This document shows, piece by piece, positions 26,620 to 35,939 of a DNA stretch of 64,000 bases. The notes beneath the pieces are model-generated. The model searched no databases. It was not told the origin of the DNA and saw only the letters and a program-made list of their open reading frames with translations. Origin of the DNA: DATGPD01 sp031423015 (GTDB lineage: Bacteria; Planctomycetota; UBA1135; UBA2386); the NCBI GenBank assembly GCA_031423015.1, contig JANPER010000135.1, forward strand, positions 1 to 64,000, written 5' to 3'. A program made the position numbers and the translations under genes. Positions within the stretch are counted from its first letter, which is position 1. Each line of letters starts with the position of its first letter.

Positions 26620-27759
26620 ATGAACGCCGCGGTCTTCGTCGACTTTGAGAACCTCTTCCTATCACTGAAAAACAGAACTGACGGTCCAGGAGTCCGAACT
26701 CGAGACAGCAGCCTACAGATCCTCGAAGGCCTGCTCGCGCGCCTGCGCGAAGAGGGCAATCCCATGGTGATCGGCCGCAGCTACGCGGCGTTCGACACCT
26801 ACCCTGGCGTCGAGGTCGCTCACGACCTGGCGCTGATGGGGCTCGATCCGCAGTACGTGCTGATCAGCCACTCCGGCAAGAACTCGGCCGACATCCAGCT
26901 GGCCCTCGACACCGCGCGCGTGGTGTTCAGGCGCAGCGACATTCCGCTGATCGTCATCGTGTCGGGCGATCGCGACTTCATTCCGCTGGCGCGCCAGGTG
27001 CTGGAGGAGGGTCGCGAACTCGTGGTGGTGGCGATCCCCGACACCACGAGCGGTGACCTCCGCGAGCGCGTGGGCGTGCAGCGCTTCTGGAACGCGCTCG
27101 ACCTGGTGAAGTGGCGGCCGCACACCGAGAAGAACGCGCACAGTCCGGCGCATGCGCATCAGCCCGCGCCCGCGAGCGCGCCGGCGCCAAACCACGGTGA
27201 CCCAAACCACGGTGACCCAAGTCACGGTGACGGCCCCGACGGTCACGACGAGCGGCTGCCGACGCGCGGCAACGGCAGCGGTCACGTCAGCGCGCTCAAG
27301 GCGTCGTTCCCACCGGCGGCGCTGGCTAACCTGGTGGCTGGACAGTTCAGCACGTCGTCGGCGTCATCTGAAACCCTGCCGCCCTCGCGCGTGAACGACG
27401 ATGCGCCCAACGTCGTCGGCCATATCCCGGTGACGTGGAAGACGCAACGCTCGGTGCCGCCCGAGGAGCACGAGGAGCGCCTGCGCCAATGTCTCGAGCT
27501 GATGGTGCGGGCGCAGATCCGCCACGACTCGCCTGATATCTGGCTGTCGCCGTTCCTCAAGGGGCCGATGAGTCAGCACTTCAGCCATCTCGTGCACCCT
27601 GAGCGGCGCGCTCTGATCAACGACCTGCGCAGCCGCGGCGTCATCCGCGTCGAAGAGCGCGACAACATGTACGCCGATCATCCCTACTCGGTGATCGTGA
27701 TCGACGAGTCGCATCCGATGGCGCAGTCGGCGCGCAATCGCGTGGTGCGCGGCGCGTAG
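26620..27759 (+). CDS. NYN-domain (LabA/DUF88) PIN-like nuclease
   Basis: A 379-residue protein with an N-terminal NYN domain (about 1-160) of the PIN-like fold. The acidic metal-site residues are visible in VFVDFEN, KNSADIQLALD and VSGDRDFIPLA. A low-complexity linker (about 170-235) rich in His/Pro/Asp contains a tandem repeat of NHGDP. The C-terminal part (about 275-370) is probably a winged-helix/OST-HTH-like domain. NYN proteins are RNases or RNA-binding regulators. The start is chosen at MNAAVFVDF; a longer reading adds unrelated residues. Confidence 0.8.
   Translation: MNAAVFVDFENLFLSLKNRTDGPGVRTRDSSLQILEGLLARLREEGNPMVIGRSYAAFDTYPGVEVAHDLALMGLDPQYVLISHSGKNSADIQLALDTARVVFRRSDIPLIVIVSGDRDFIPLARQVLEEGRELVVVAIPDTTSGDLRERVGVQRFWNALDLVKWRPHTEKNAHSPAHAHQPAPASAPAPNHGDPNHGDPSHGDGPDGHDERLPTRGNGSGHVSALKASFPPAALANLVAGQFSTSSASSETLPPSRVNDDAPNVVGHIPVTWKTQRSVPPEEHEERLRQCLELMVRAQIRHDSPDIWLSPFLKGPMSQHFSHLVHPERRALINDLRSRGVIRVEERDNMYADHPYSVIVIDESHPMAQSARNRVVRGA
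27189..27231 (+). repeat. Tandem 15-bp repeat inside the NYN gene
   Basis: The unit aaccacggtgaccca occurs almost three times in tandem (the third copy with gtcacggtgac), coding for NHGDP-NHGDP-SHGD in the linker between the NYN and C-terminal domains. The 15-bp period keeps the frame, so copy number can change without breaking the protein. Confidence 0.75.
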
Positions 27760-27767
27760 GCGCGGGC

Positions 27768-30441
27768 TCAATGCGGAAGGCGCGGCCAGGGTCGGGCCAG
27801 AGTTTCGTCTGCCCAGCGCGTCAGCTCCGCCGCGCGATCCTCTGGCACGCTCCCCTTCTCGCGGGCCTCGTCGAGCCGGTTGCGCAGGTTGCCGGCGATG
27901 TGACGGTCGTAGTAGGTCGTGTCCCATACCTCGACGTGGTCGCCGAGCCCCGACATCGCAAGCCAGTTGCCGCCGTCACCGAACGACACCGAGCCAACGT
28001 CGCCGTCGAACATCGCGAAGCGCCCGCACTGTCGTTCACTCGCGAGATCCCAGAAGCAGACCACACCGTCGTTGCTGCCCGATACCAGCAGGTTCGGGTC
28101 GCGCGGGTGGAAGGCCAGGGTCCAAACTGCGCCGGTATGCCCACGCAGCGTGGTCTGCAGCGCCCCGGTCGCGCTGTCGAACAGCAAGACCTCACGGGCG
28201 AACGAGCCCACGGCGAGCCGTCGTCCGTCGGGGCTGAACACGGGTTCCCAGACCGGCTTGTCGTGCAACGTGAGCGAGGCCTCTGTCGCCAGCGTGCGCA
28301 GCGTGAGTCCGACACCACGGCAGGAAATCGCCAGCCGCTCTCCGTCGGGTGAGAACGCGACGCCGACCACTTCTCCCTGCTTGGGATTGATGACCCACTC
28401 GTGCAACAGTTTGCCGGTCGCTACTTCGTGCACCCGTACGATGTCGTCCGTGGTGCCGCTGGCGATGCGACCGCGGCCGTCCATCTGCGCGCAGCGGACG
28501 TGGTCACCGAGGAACGAAGTCTCGATTGTGGCCCACGTCGTCGTGTCCCGAACGCGGACCGCGTCGTCGGCCGCGCTGATCAGCGTACCGGTGGCAGCGT
28601 CGAGTCGCAGCCACACGAAACTACCCACGGGGTTTATCGCCGAGACGACACGGTTGGAGTGTCCACCAAGGCGTAGCCGATCGGCGGGCGGTGCCAGTTC
28701 CCATAGGCGCAGTTCGTCTGCGGTGACATGCCAAAGCAGGCGCTCGCCTGAGTCCGTACACATCACCAAACCGCCCTTGGTGGCAAAGTGAACGCGCTCC
28801 ATGCGCGTGGGCTGCCACCGATCGACGCGGATCCAACCGCAAGCCAGGACCGAGCCATCGTGCTGCAAGCTCAAGAGGTCGCGGATCGTGCCATTCGCGC
28901 CCGCGACCGTCGCCCTACACTTGCCGTCGGCGATCGACCACGTGCGCAAGGTGCGACCCACCGAGCCGGAGACGAGGATGGCCGGGTCGCCAGCGAAGCA
29001 CAGGCTGGAGACGCCGTCGCGGTGTCCGGCGAGCTCATGCGCGCGGCGACGCTCGCCGACATCGAACAGGTCGATGCAGCCATCGCGGCGGCCCGCGGCC
29101 AGCCAGCGGCTGGTCCGGTCGAACGCCAGCCCGCGGTCGTATGGCCCGGTGTGCTGCAGCAGGACCGCGTCTTGGTCGATGCGCCAGATGCACAGACACG
29201 ACGGCGTGAGCGCGGCGAGGTGCACGCCGTCGCGCGGCGTCCCACAGCTCGATGCCGGTTGTCGTGCCGAGGGCGATGCGCGTTCCGTCGGATGATACGT
29301 CGATACTCATGATCGGACTTGCGTACCTGACTTCTTGCACCAGGCGCAGCGTGCGGCCATCGAGGAAGCGCAACCACGCGTCTTGGCCTCCCATGACGAC
29401 CAGTTCGCCGGCGCCGATCACGCCGATGCAACGCCGACCGAGCGTTGCGTCGCGGTGGATCGACGCCAAGCAGCGGTTGTTCGCATAGGTCTCCCACAGC
29501 GCCCAGTGCGTCGCGCGTGGGGTGCCGCCGGCGATGTGTTGTGGCCATAGCTCATTTTCAGCGAACGTCATGTCACCGAGGCGCACCTGCGTTCGGGCGC
29601 GTTCGAACTTGCTCGCCGCCAGTTCACCGTCGGCACGTTTCTCATTGGCGACCGCCCTTTGTTCGCTGGCGACCGCCGCCTGTTCGCTGACGAGCGCCGT
29701 TTGCTCATTGGCCCGCGCCTTCAAGAACAGCCATGTGCTCACCGTGAATCCCACGGCGAGGGCGAGCATCGTCGTGGTGATCGCGGTTGCCAGGCCGCGG
29801 TTGCGGCGGATCCACTGCCGCAGCACGGCGAGCCGGCCAGTGCCATGGGCGGCCACCACACGCACTTCGAGAAACGCGCGCAGATCGTCGGCGAGCGCCT
29901 GCATGGCGGGGTAGCGCGCGGCGGGGTCGCGGGCCATGGCGCGTTCGCAGATGGCGATGAGTTTGGCGGGCAAGCGTGTTGCGAGGTCAGCGATCGGCGG
30001 CGGCGGACCCTGGCGGAGGCACTCGATGATCGCGTCGCCGCTCGGTGTCTCGCCAGCCGCCACGTACGGCATCGCGCCGGCCAGCAGGTGGTAGAGCATG
30101 GCGCCGATGGCGTACACGTCTGTAGCTGCTCCTACCCAGTCGACATGGCCGAGCGCTTGCTCGGGGGCCATGTACACCGGCGTGCCGATGACGTCGCCGG
30201 CACGGGTCTGCACGGCAGATGTGGGCGGTGGCGCGGCCGGCGGTGCGCCACTTTGTTGCGCGTCGTCGCTCGGCTCAGCCAGCACCCGTGCGAGGCCCCA
30301 GTCCATGACGTAGGTCTCGCCAAAGCTGCCGACCATGATGTTGGTGGGCTTGAGGTCGCGGTGCAACACGCCGCGGCTGTGCGCGTAGGCCACGGCTTCG
30401 CACACGCGTTGCAGCACCCAGGACTCACTCCACCGGCCCAA
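27768..30441 (-). pseudogene. Truncated, frameshifted Ser/Thr kinase with WD40 repeats
   Basis: The first part (30441 to about 29230) encodes the C-lobe of a PknB-type kinase: VLHRDLKPTNIM, DWGLA, GTPVYMAPEQ and 'TDVYAIGAMLYHLLAG'. A transmembrane helix (AITTTMLALAVGFTVSTWLF) and coiled coil follow, then WD40-like repeats. The rest (about 29225 to 27768) continues the WD40 propeller in another frame, with units such as 'GVAFSPDGERLAISC' and 'AFHPRDPNLLVSGSNDGVVCFWDL'. One extra base near 29230 would join the frames. The N-lobe, with the glycine loop and catalytic Lys, is missing: a stop lies just upstream of 30441 in frame. It should not be an active kinase unless the truncation is an assembly error. 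Confidence 0.75.
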
Positions 30442-30740
30442 CCAGGCTGAAGAGAGACAGGGTGAAGGAGTTCATGACAGTTCTCGGAGGTTTCTTTGCG
30501 GACGTTTGGTTCGTTGCGCCGCCACCGCATGGCGGTTTCACCACCTCCATCCCTCACCCCGCTCCGCGCTTCGAGACTTCCGCGAAAACTGATCTACTGC
30601 GGAATGCGCGGCGGTGCGATCGATGCAACTGGCAACGTTGGAGCACCGTGTGCGCAATGCTGGTGGCATCGAGCACGGAGCAGCGAAGAACGCGCCGCCA
30701 GTGACACGATCAGCACACCGCGGCGTATGATGACCTCACG
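30442..30740. other. Intergenic region, kinase remnant to toxin-antitoxin
   Basis: 299 bp. The missing kinase N-lobe would be expected here on the minus strand, but none of the three minus frames shows a glycine loop or VAxK motif. Near the right end, tgatgacctcacgatg precedes the antitoxin start; atgacctcacgatg also precedes the bufferin precursor. Confidence 0.4.
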
Positions 30741-30992
30741 ATGTCCCACCTTCTAATCGAGTTGCCCGAGAGCATCCTGGTCGGGTCGGGCCAGTCGCGT
30801 GAGGAGTTTGTCAAGGAGGCGCGCTTTCTTCTGCTTGCCAAGCTGTTCGAGATGGGGCGCGTGTCGTCGGGGAAAGCGGCGAACATTTGCGGCATGAACC
30901 GCGTGGACTTCCTGTTCGCTGTTGGTCGTCTCGGCATTCCTGTCACCAGCTTCGACGAAGACGAGCTGCGCCGCGAACTTGGCCGTGCTTGA
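30741..30992 (+). CDS. UPF0175 family antitoxin
   Basis: An 83-residue UPF0175 protein with the typical 'EEFVKEARFLLLAKLFEMGRVSSGKAANICGMNRVDFLFAVGRLGIPV' core, a helix-turn-helix-like DNA-binding unit. These proteins are the antitoxins of DUF3368 PIN-domain toxins and usually repress their own operon. The toxin gene starts inside its last codons (8-bp overlap), the usual arrangement of a co-translated pair. Confidence 0.85.
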   Translation: MSHLLIELPESILVGSGQSREEFVKEARFLLLAKLFEMGRVSSGKAANICGMNRVDFLFAVGRLGIPVTSFDEDELRRELGRA

Positions 30993-31488
30993 AGCGGTCG
31001 TCGTTGCTGACAGCGGCCCGCTGATCGCGCTGGCCACGATCGGGCAGCTCGAACTACTGCATGCTCTTCACCGGGAGGTCCTGGTTCCGGATGCGGTCTT
31101 CGCTGAAGTGGTGGGTGCAGGCGCGTGGCGACCGGGAGCACAGAGAGTTGCGGCAGCCGATTGGCTGCAACGCGTAACGGTCGAGCCGCTGACAGATCAT
31201 CTGTTGCTCGATGAACTGGGCCGCGGCGAGGCTGAGGCCATTGCATTGGCTGTCCGGCGAGGCCGTGTGTTGGTCTTGATTGACGAGGTCGAGGGCCGAC
31301 GGATCGCAGAGACCATCTACGGGTTGCCGGTGCGCGGCATCCTCGGAACGTTGACCAAGGCAAAGGAGAACGGGCTCGTGCCGGCAGTGCGCCCTCTGCT
31401 CGAGATGTTGATCCAGAGCGGCTATCACCTTGCGTCGTCCCTGGTGGAGCAAGTTTGCCGCCTTTGCGGCGAGGCACCGAGCCGCTGA
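30985..31488 (+). CDS. DUF3368 PIN-like toxin nuclease
   Basis: A 167-residue DUF3368 protein with a PIN-like fold. The N-terminal acidic motif is VVADSGPLIALA, followed by 'VLVPDAVFAEV', the helical 'GRGEAEAIALAVRRGRVLVLIDEVEGRRIAE' (acidic Glu and Asp) and 'RGILGTLTKAKENGLV'. It is the likely toxin of a type II toxin-antitoxin pair, expected to cleave RNA unless bound by the UPF0175 partner upstream. GTG start overlapping the antitoxin stop. The catalytic acidic residues look intact. Confidence 0.85.
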   Translation: MLEAVVVADSGPLIALATIGQLELLHALHREVLVPDAVFAEVVGAGAWRPGAQRVAAADWLQRVTVEPLTDHLLLDELGRGEAEAIALAVRRGRVLVLIDEVEGRRIAETIYGLPVRGILGTLTKAKENGLVPAVRPLLEMLIQSGYHLASSLVEQVCRLCGEAPSR

Positions 31489-31748
31489 AGAGCACCATCG
31501 GGCTCCAAACATGCTGCGCGGCGGCTCGAATCGATCTACACCTTGCGGGTCAAGGGCAAGTCGAAGTCGGTCGGCTGCACGCCGATCAGCAGGGTCACCC
31601 AGCCGACGTAGCCCGACGGCGGACTTCCGAGAAAACCGCTCGACTGCGGAATGCGCCGACGCGATCCCCGGACGGGCAGAGCGGCCCGCCGTTCACACCC
31701 CCGAGTAACCAACGCGTGACGGCTGCCGCCGCGCCCAGTCCGGTCGCG

Positions 31749-33251
31749 CTACTCGGGCGTCGCCGCGTTCTTGCGCTCTTGCTGCAGGCGCAGCCAGATG
31801 CCGTGCATGCCTTCGACCTGGCGCTTCATCCACGCGCCGACGCCGTCTTGCAACTTGGTGCGCGTGGCGGCGCGCGTGCGGGTGTTGACGATCTTGCGCA
31901 GCGCTGCGCCTACGGCGTCAGCGGTGTCGAGGTCGAGGTCGCTGTACTTGGCACCCTTCACCAGGGCCTTGTGCACGCCACTTAGGTCGAACTCGCCGCG
32001 GAACGCCGGGTGGTAGGCGCCGTTGCGCAGGAGGGCCTGCATCTCGATGAAGGGCGCGTTCAGCAGCGCGCGCGCGCGCGCCTTGTCTTCACCGGTCAGG
32101 TCTTCCACCAGTTCGCGCAATCGGTCTTCGATGTCGTGCGGGAAGAAGAACACCGTGTGTGCGCCGATGATGGCGTCGAGCAGGGAGTGCACGAACTTGG
32201 GGCGCGGGTCTTCTTTGCCGTCGGTGAGGAACGAGGCGTGTTCGGGCTTGCTGCCCTCGGCCTTGAGCGTCAGCTTGTGCCAGGCGAACGGGATCTTCTG
32301 CCATGGACGCGAGCGCTCGAAGCGCGGCAGCACTTCGAGCAGATTCTCGATCCACACGAAGTGCATCGGGTAGTCGCATTCCGCAAGCTCCTCGAACACC
32401 CGGGGCTCGATGATCAGGTCGTCGGCCTGCACGCTGGTCAACACGCGCTTTTGCACCGCGGTCAAGCCTTCGCGCTCGACGTCGATCTGGCCAAGATCCT
32501 CGATGGCTTCCTGGTGGAAGAGATCGACCTGCGAACGCGTGAGGCTCGGCAGTTCGACCAACGGATGCGCCGGGCCTTCGGACGTGCAGCGCGCGAGGTG
32601 CGGACAGGTGAGCGGCGCGCGGCACCAGGTGCCGGTCGGTAGTTCGAGCGAGCCTTCGTCCTCGAGCACCTCGCTGAACGACGACAGCATGCCCTCGATC
32701 CTGCCGATGTGGCGACGAACGCGCGCCGTGGCGTCGACGTTCTTGAACAGCTCGTGCACCGGGTGCTTGCCGCCGGCGTGCAGGTAGCGCCGGCTCATGT
32801 GGATGATGCTCGTGCGCTTCACCTTGAAGCCGAGCTTCTCGAGCACGTAGACCTGCAGGGCCAGGTCCATGATGTGCCGCGGCTTGATCGACACCCCGGC
32901 TTTGACCTCGAACAGGTCGAGGTCGCCGTTGCCGGACGAGATCAGGATGTCGCACGCGATCTCCACGTCCGCGTGGCGGAAGCGACCGTGGAACACCACC
33001 TGCGGCTTTTTGTCGCGCACCAACTTGTCGGTGGTGGCGACCGCGTTCTTGTCGCCCGGGTCGATGGCGACGCCCTTGGGAAACGCGCTACTCGCCAGTT
33101 CGACCAGCTCGGCGCCGACCTCGGCGATCATCGCCTGAGTCTCGCCGGGGTCGGGGGCCTTCTTGGCTTGGTGGTAGTCGAGATAGAGACGCTTGGCGCA
33201 CTGGAGACCGGATGTGAACAGTGCGTTGCTGATGCGCGGCGAGTGCGACAC
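31749..33251 (-). CDS. DUF2779 protein with Cas4-like PD-(D/E)xK domain
   Basis: A 500-residue protein. The N-terminal half (about 1-230) resembles the Cas4/RecB-type PD-(D/E)xK nuclease: CDILIS...LDLFEVKAG gives the Asp and Glu-x-Lys, and four Cys (GLQCAKR; WCRAPLTCPHLARC) could hold an iron-sulfur cluster. The second half is DUF2779 (about 280-420), usually an RNase H-like exonuclease. Its usual first acidic motif (DFET-like) reads FVWIEN here, so that site seems degraded. No CRISPR genes or repeats are nearby. Possible role: DNA repair or defence. The gene stands alone. Confidence 0.75.
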   Translation of the reverse strand: MSHSPRISNALFTSGLQCAKRLYLDYHQAKKAPDPGETQAMIAEVGAELVELASSAFPKGVAIDPGDKNAVATTDKLVRDKKPQVVFHGRFRHADVEIACDILISSGNGDLDLFEVKAGVSIKPRHIMDLALQVYVLEKLGFKVKRTSIIHMSRRYLHAGGKHPVHELFKNVDATARVRRHIGRIEGMLSSFSEVLEDEGSLELPTGTWCRAPLTCPHLARCTSEGPAHPLVELPSLTRSQVDLFHQEAIEDLGQIDVEREGLTAVQKRVLTSVQADDLIIEPRVFEELAECDYPMHFVWIENLLEVLPRFERSRPWQKIPFAWHKLTLKAEGSKPEHASFLTDGKEDPRPKFVHSLLDAIIGAHTVFFFPHDIEDRLRELVEDLTGEDKARARALLNAPFIEMQALLRNGAYHPAFRGEFDLSGVHKALVKGAKYSDLDLDTADAVGAALRKIVNTRTRAATRTKLQDGVGAWMKRQVEGMHGIWLRLQQERKNAATPE

Positions 33252-33344
33252 GACGTTTCTGAGCTATTGCATCCGGACCGAGGGCGTGACGCGCCCCTCC
33301 CAAGCCGGCAGGGCCCGGACTATACGCGGTCGGCTGGTGCCGAC

Positions 33345-34082
33345 TCAACTGGTCATTCGTTTCCTGAGCGCGTGCAGCGCGACTCCGATACAGAGGCCCA
33401 GGAGCGCCGCCCACAACAGCTTCGACCCGAGCTTGGTCGAGCCGCGCGCTGGCACACCTACCTGCAGGCTGGTGCAGAGCGCGCCGAAAGCTGTCTCGCC
33501 GCCCGCCCGGTCGGAGTCCGGCCAGCTGAGTGTGAAACTGAGCGTCTCGCCGCCGCTGGGCACGTAGGCGTCGAAGCGCAGGCGGGTGGCCGCGCCGGCC
33601 GCGTCGATGGCCACTGTCGCGACGACCGCCGGGTACTTTGCCGTGCCCACCGTCGACAACGACAGGTCGGCGAGGGTGTAGCGGTCGGGGCCGCGGGTCG
33701 TCAGGGTCGCGTAGTGCGTGCGCACGGCGGCCAGCCCCGCCTCATCCATTTGGGGTTCGCCATCGATCACGACGATCGACAGGGCCTTGCCGTCGAACGT
33801 TCCGGCCAGCCATTGATCGATGGCGCCCAGCGTCACCAAGCGCGGCGGTTCTGGCTCGAGCAGTTCGGGCGGGATCTTGTCGCCGCGGCCACGGAGCGTG
33901 CGCCCTTCGTCTGGCGTCAACGTGCGCCAACCGCTGGGCGGGTCGAGCGCGAATCGGCCCGCGGGGTCGATGTAGTCGAGCAGCGGCTTGACCGCTCGCG
34001 GCGGGGTCTTTGGTGATTGAGCCGGCGCCAGAGTCGCGCCGGCCAGAGCGGTCATGACACGAAGGCACGCGAGCGAGCGCAT
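33345..34082 (-). CDS. Exported protein with C-terminal membrane anchor
   Basis: A 245-residue protein with a signal-like N-terminus (SLACLRVMTALAGATLAPAQ), a globular region starting 'GRFALDPPSGWRTLTPDEG' (about 40-205; reminiscent of PsbP/DUF1795-like folds) and a C-terminal transmembrane helix (about 218-237) ending in RKR. It would sit in the periplasm, tethered to the membrane. No family can be named with confidence. Its start lies 95 bp from a divergent lipoprotein gene. Confidence 0.6.
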   Translation of the reverse strand: MRSLACLRVMTALAGATLAPAQSPKTPPRAVKPLLDYIDPAGRFALDPPSGWRTLTPDEGRTLRGRGDKIPPELLEPEPPRLVTLGAIDQWLAGTFDGKALSIVVIDGEPQMDEAGLAAVRTHYATLTTRGPDRYTLADLSLSTVGTAKYPAVVATVAIDAAGAATRLRFDAYVPSGGETLSFTLSWPDSDRAGGETAFGALCTSLQVGVPARGSTKLGSKLLWAALLGLCIGVALHALRKRMTS

Positions 34083-34177
34083 GGGTTCATCGCTACTCGG
34101 TCGTTGGCCTGCGGTAAAGGCTTCGTCGCGTTCCGACGCCTCGTCGCGGGTGCCCGGTCAGCTATCGTCGTCACCGC

Positions 34178-34618
34178 GTGGTCCCTTCCCCCCAACCCCG
34201 TGCGGTCGCGGCCAACTCGTCGCGGTGTCGGCGGCTCGCGCTGGCCTTCCTGCTGGTCAGCGGCTGCCAGATGCCGCCGTACCAGCCTGAGACCGTGCCG
34301 GTGCCGACTGACGAAACGACGTTTGCCACGGTTGCTGATGTGGCGCGTGCCCGCTTCCCCCGCCTGCTGATCTGCGACCCGAAGACGTTCCGCATGCAGA
34401 GTGACTGGGTCGAGGCCGAGGATGGTGCCGTTCCTGGTCGCCGCCGGCTCACGGTGTTCTCGCTGGCGCCCGGACGCGTCGCGGTGGTAGTCGAAGTGTC
34501 CTGGCTGCACACGGGTCTCGACTCGACACCGTACTGGTCTGCGCCGGTGGGCGATGCGGTCGCGGAGCGTGAACTCGCGGCGGCGCTGCGCGCCGCGTTC
34601 GGCTTCGGCGACGGTTAG
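34178..34618 (+). CDS. Small putative lipoprotein
   Basis: A 146-residue protein with a hydrophobic segment (RRLALAFLLVSGC) ending in the lipobox LVSGC (Cys about 30). The mature part has about 115 residues, with 'TFATVADVARARFPRLLICDPKTFRMQSDWVEAEDG' and a Trp-containing beta segment. No known domain. The GTG start gives a somewhat long signal region; a start nearer the hydrophobic stretch is not available. It converges on the next gene with only 8 bp between stops. Confidence 0.6.
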   Translation: MVPSPQPRAVAANSSRCRRLALAFLLVSGCQMPPYQPETVPVPTDETTFATVADVARARFPRLLICDPKTFRMQSDWVEAEDGAVPGRRRLTVFSLAPGRVAVVVEVSWLHTGLDSTPYWSAPVGDAVAERELAAALRAAFGFGDG

Positions 34619-34626
34619 GGCCTGAT

Positions 34627-35664
34627 CTAGCCGCTTGCCTTGATCGGTTGCGTCATGCGGTCGAGAGACACACGCAGGCGGCGATCGTCGCTGCGGCGCT
34701 GGGCGCGGCGCAGGAGCGCGCGCGCCGCGTGATCGTGTCCGCGGAACTCCAGCAGGCGCGCGCGTGCCAGCACCACGGCGGTCGGGTCGGCGGCGCAATC
34801 CCGCGCCTGCCGGAGCGCGCGCGCGGCGCGCTGCGGGTGGCGGCGAGCGATCGCCAGCTCGAAACACCACAAGTGCACGTGCGGCGCGTTCGGTGAGAGA
34901 TCGAGCGCCGAGCCGAGGGCGCGCTCGGGGTCGTGTGGGTTGCGACACTTGCTGCCGTAGCGCAGCAGCACGCGCCGAAGCGTGGCGTCGACCGGCAGGT
35001 AGCGCAGCCGTTCGCGAATGCGCAGCACGCGTTGCAAGCGCGCGTGCGGGTCTGGGCGGTTGCGGCCGTGTTCCTCGAGGATCAACACGTGGCGGCCGTC
35101 GCGCAGCACATCGGCGGCCAGGCCCAGCAAAGCCTCGGTCAGTCGTCGGCGCCAGAACTCGACGTCGCGCCCGCCTTGCAGGGCGGCCACGAGGCGTTCA
35201 CCGCGGCGGCGAAGCTGCAACGGCGTGAGGCCGATGCTGCGCGCGGTGATGAGCTCGTTCAGCCGGCCGTTCTTGAGGTGCACGCCGTGCTGCATCAAGG
35301 TCTCGGCGAACTTGGCGTCGCCGCTCCCGAGCGCGGGACCTTGTGTCACGGTCGACACCGCGGCGGCGATGTCGTCGAGTACGGCGTCGCTTTGCCGCGC
35401 GCTCGCCGTCCTGCCCCGCAACCAATAGTGCGACCGGCCGACCAAGCGCAGCCAGCGCTCGTGGCGCTGATCGATGCTCATCGCTTCGATGCTCTGGCGG
35501 TGCGCGACAAAGTCGGCGGCGACCTCTTGCGACAGATCGTCTACCAGGTCGCCGTGGTAGACCCTGCTGAGGCCCTGCCAGGCCCCCAGCTTGCGTACGG
35601 CCGCTGGCATGGCGACGCGAAAAAAGTGTTCGAGGCAGGCGAGTTGCGGATCTTGCGGTTGCAT
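34627..35664 (-). CDS. Sigma-region-2-like protein with TPR-like C-terminus
   Basis: A 345-residue protein of no named family. The N-terminal part (about 8-90) recalls sigma-70 region 2: 'ACLEHFFRVAMPAAVRKLG', 'LVDDLSQEVAADFVAHR'. The middle is helical and basic, and the C-terminal third looks like tetratricopeptide helices (ALRQARDCAADPTAVVLARARLLEFRGH). The ATG is chosen because AGGAG lies 8 nt upstream; the longer reading is not protein-like. It could be an RNA-polymerase-associated regulator, but that is weak. The 275 bp on its 5' side separate it from divergent purA. Confidence 0.55.
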   Translation of the reverse strand: MQPQDPQLACLEHFFRVAMPAAVRKLGAWQGLSRVYHGDLVDDLSQEVAADFVAHRQSIEAMSIDQRHERWLRLVGRSHYWLRGRTASARQSDAVLDDIAAAVSTVTQGPALGSGDAKFAETLMQHGVHLKNGRLNELITARSIGLTPLQLRRRGERLVAALQGGRDVEFWRRRLTEALLGLAADVLRDGRHVLILEEHGRNRPDPHARLQRVLRIRERLRYLPVDATLRRVLLRYGSKCRNPHDPERALGSALDLSPNAPHVHLWCFELAIARRHPQRAARALRQARDCAADPTAVVLARARLLEFRGHDHAARALLRRAQRRSDDRRLRVSLDRMTQPIKASG

Positions 35665-35939
35665 GGCTTCGATCTCCTGGGCTCCTGCGAGGTCGCCTCG
35701 TAATACAGTTTTGTATGAGTCGTGCCAACGTGGGCGTGCAGAAAGTCTGACCACGACCGCACCGTGCTCGCCGGTCGCTCGAACTCCTCCACAGCGCGGT
35801 CGGCCCACAACTTGAACCGGAGCTTGGCGCCGCTCGCGATCTTGCGGAAGGAACACAAGCCTCGCGCCTGCCCGTCGCGCGTTCGCTATGCTTCCCGCCC
35901 TTTGTTGATCCGCCCATCGTGGCTCTTGCAGCCCATCGC

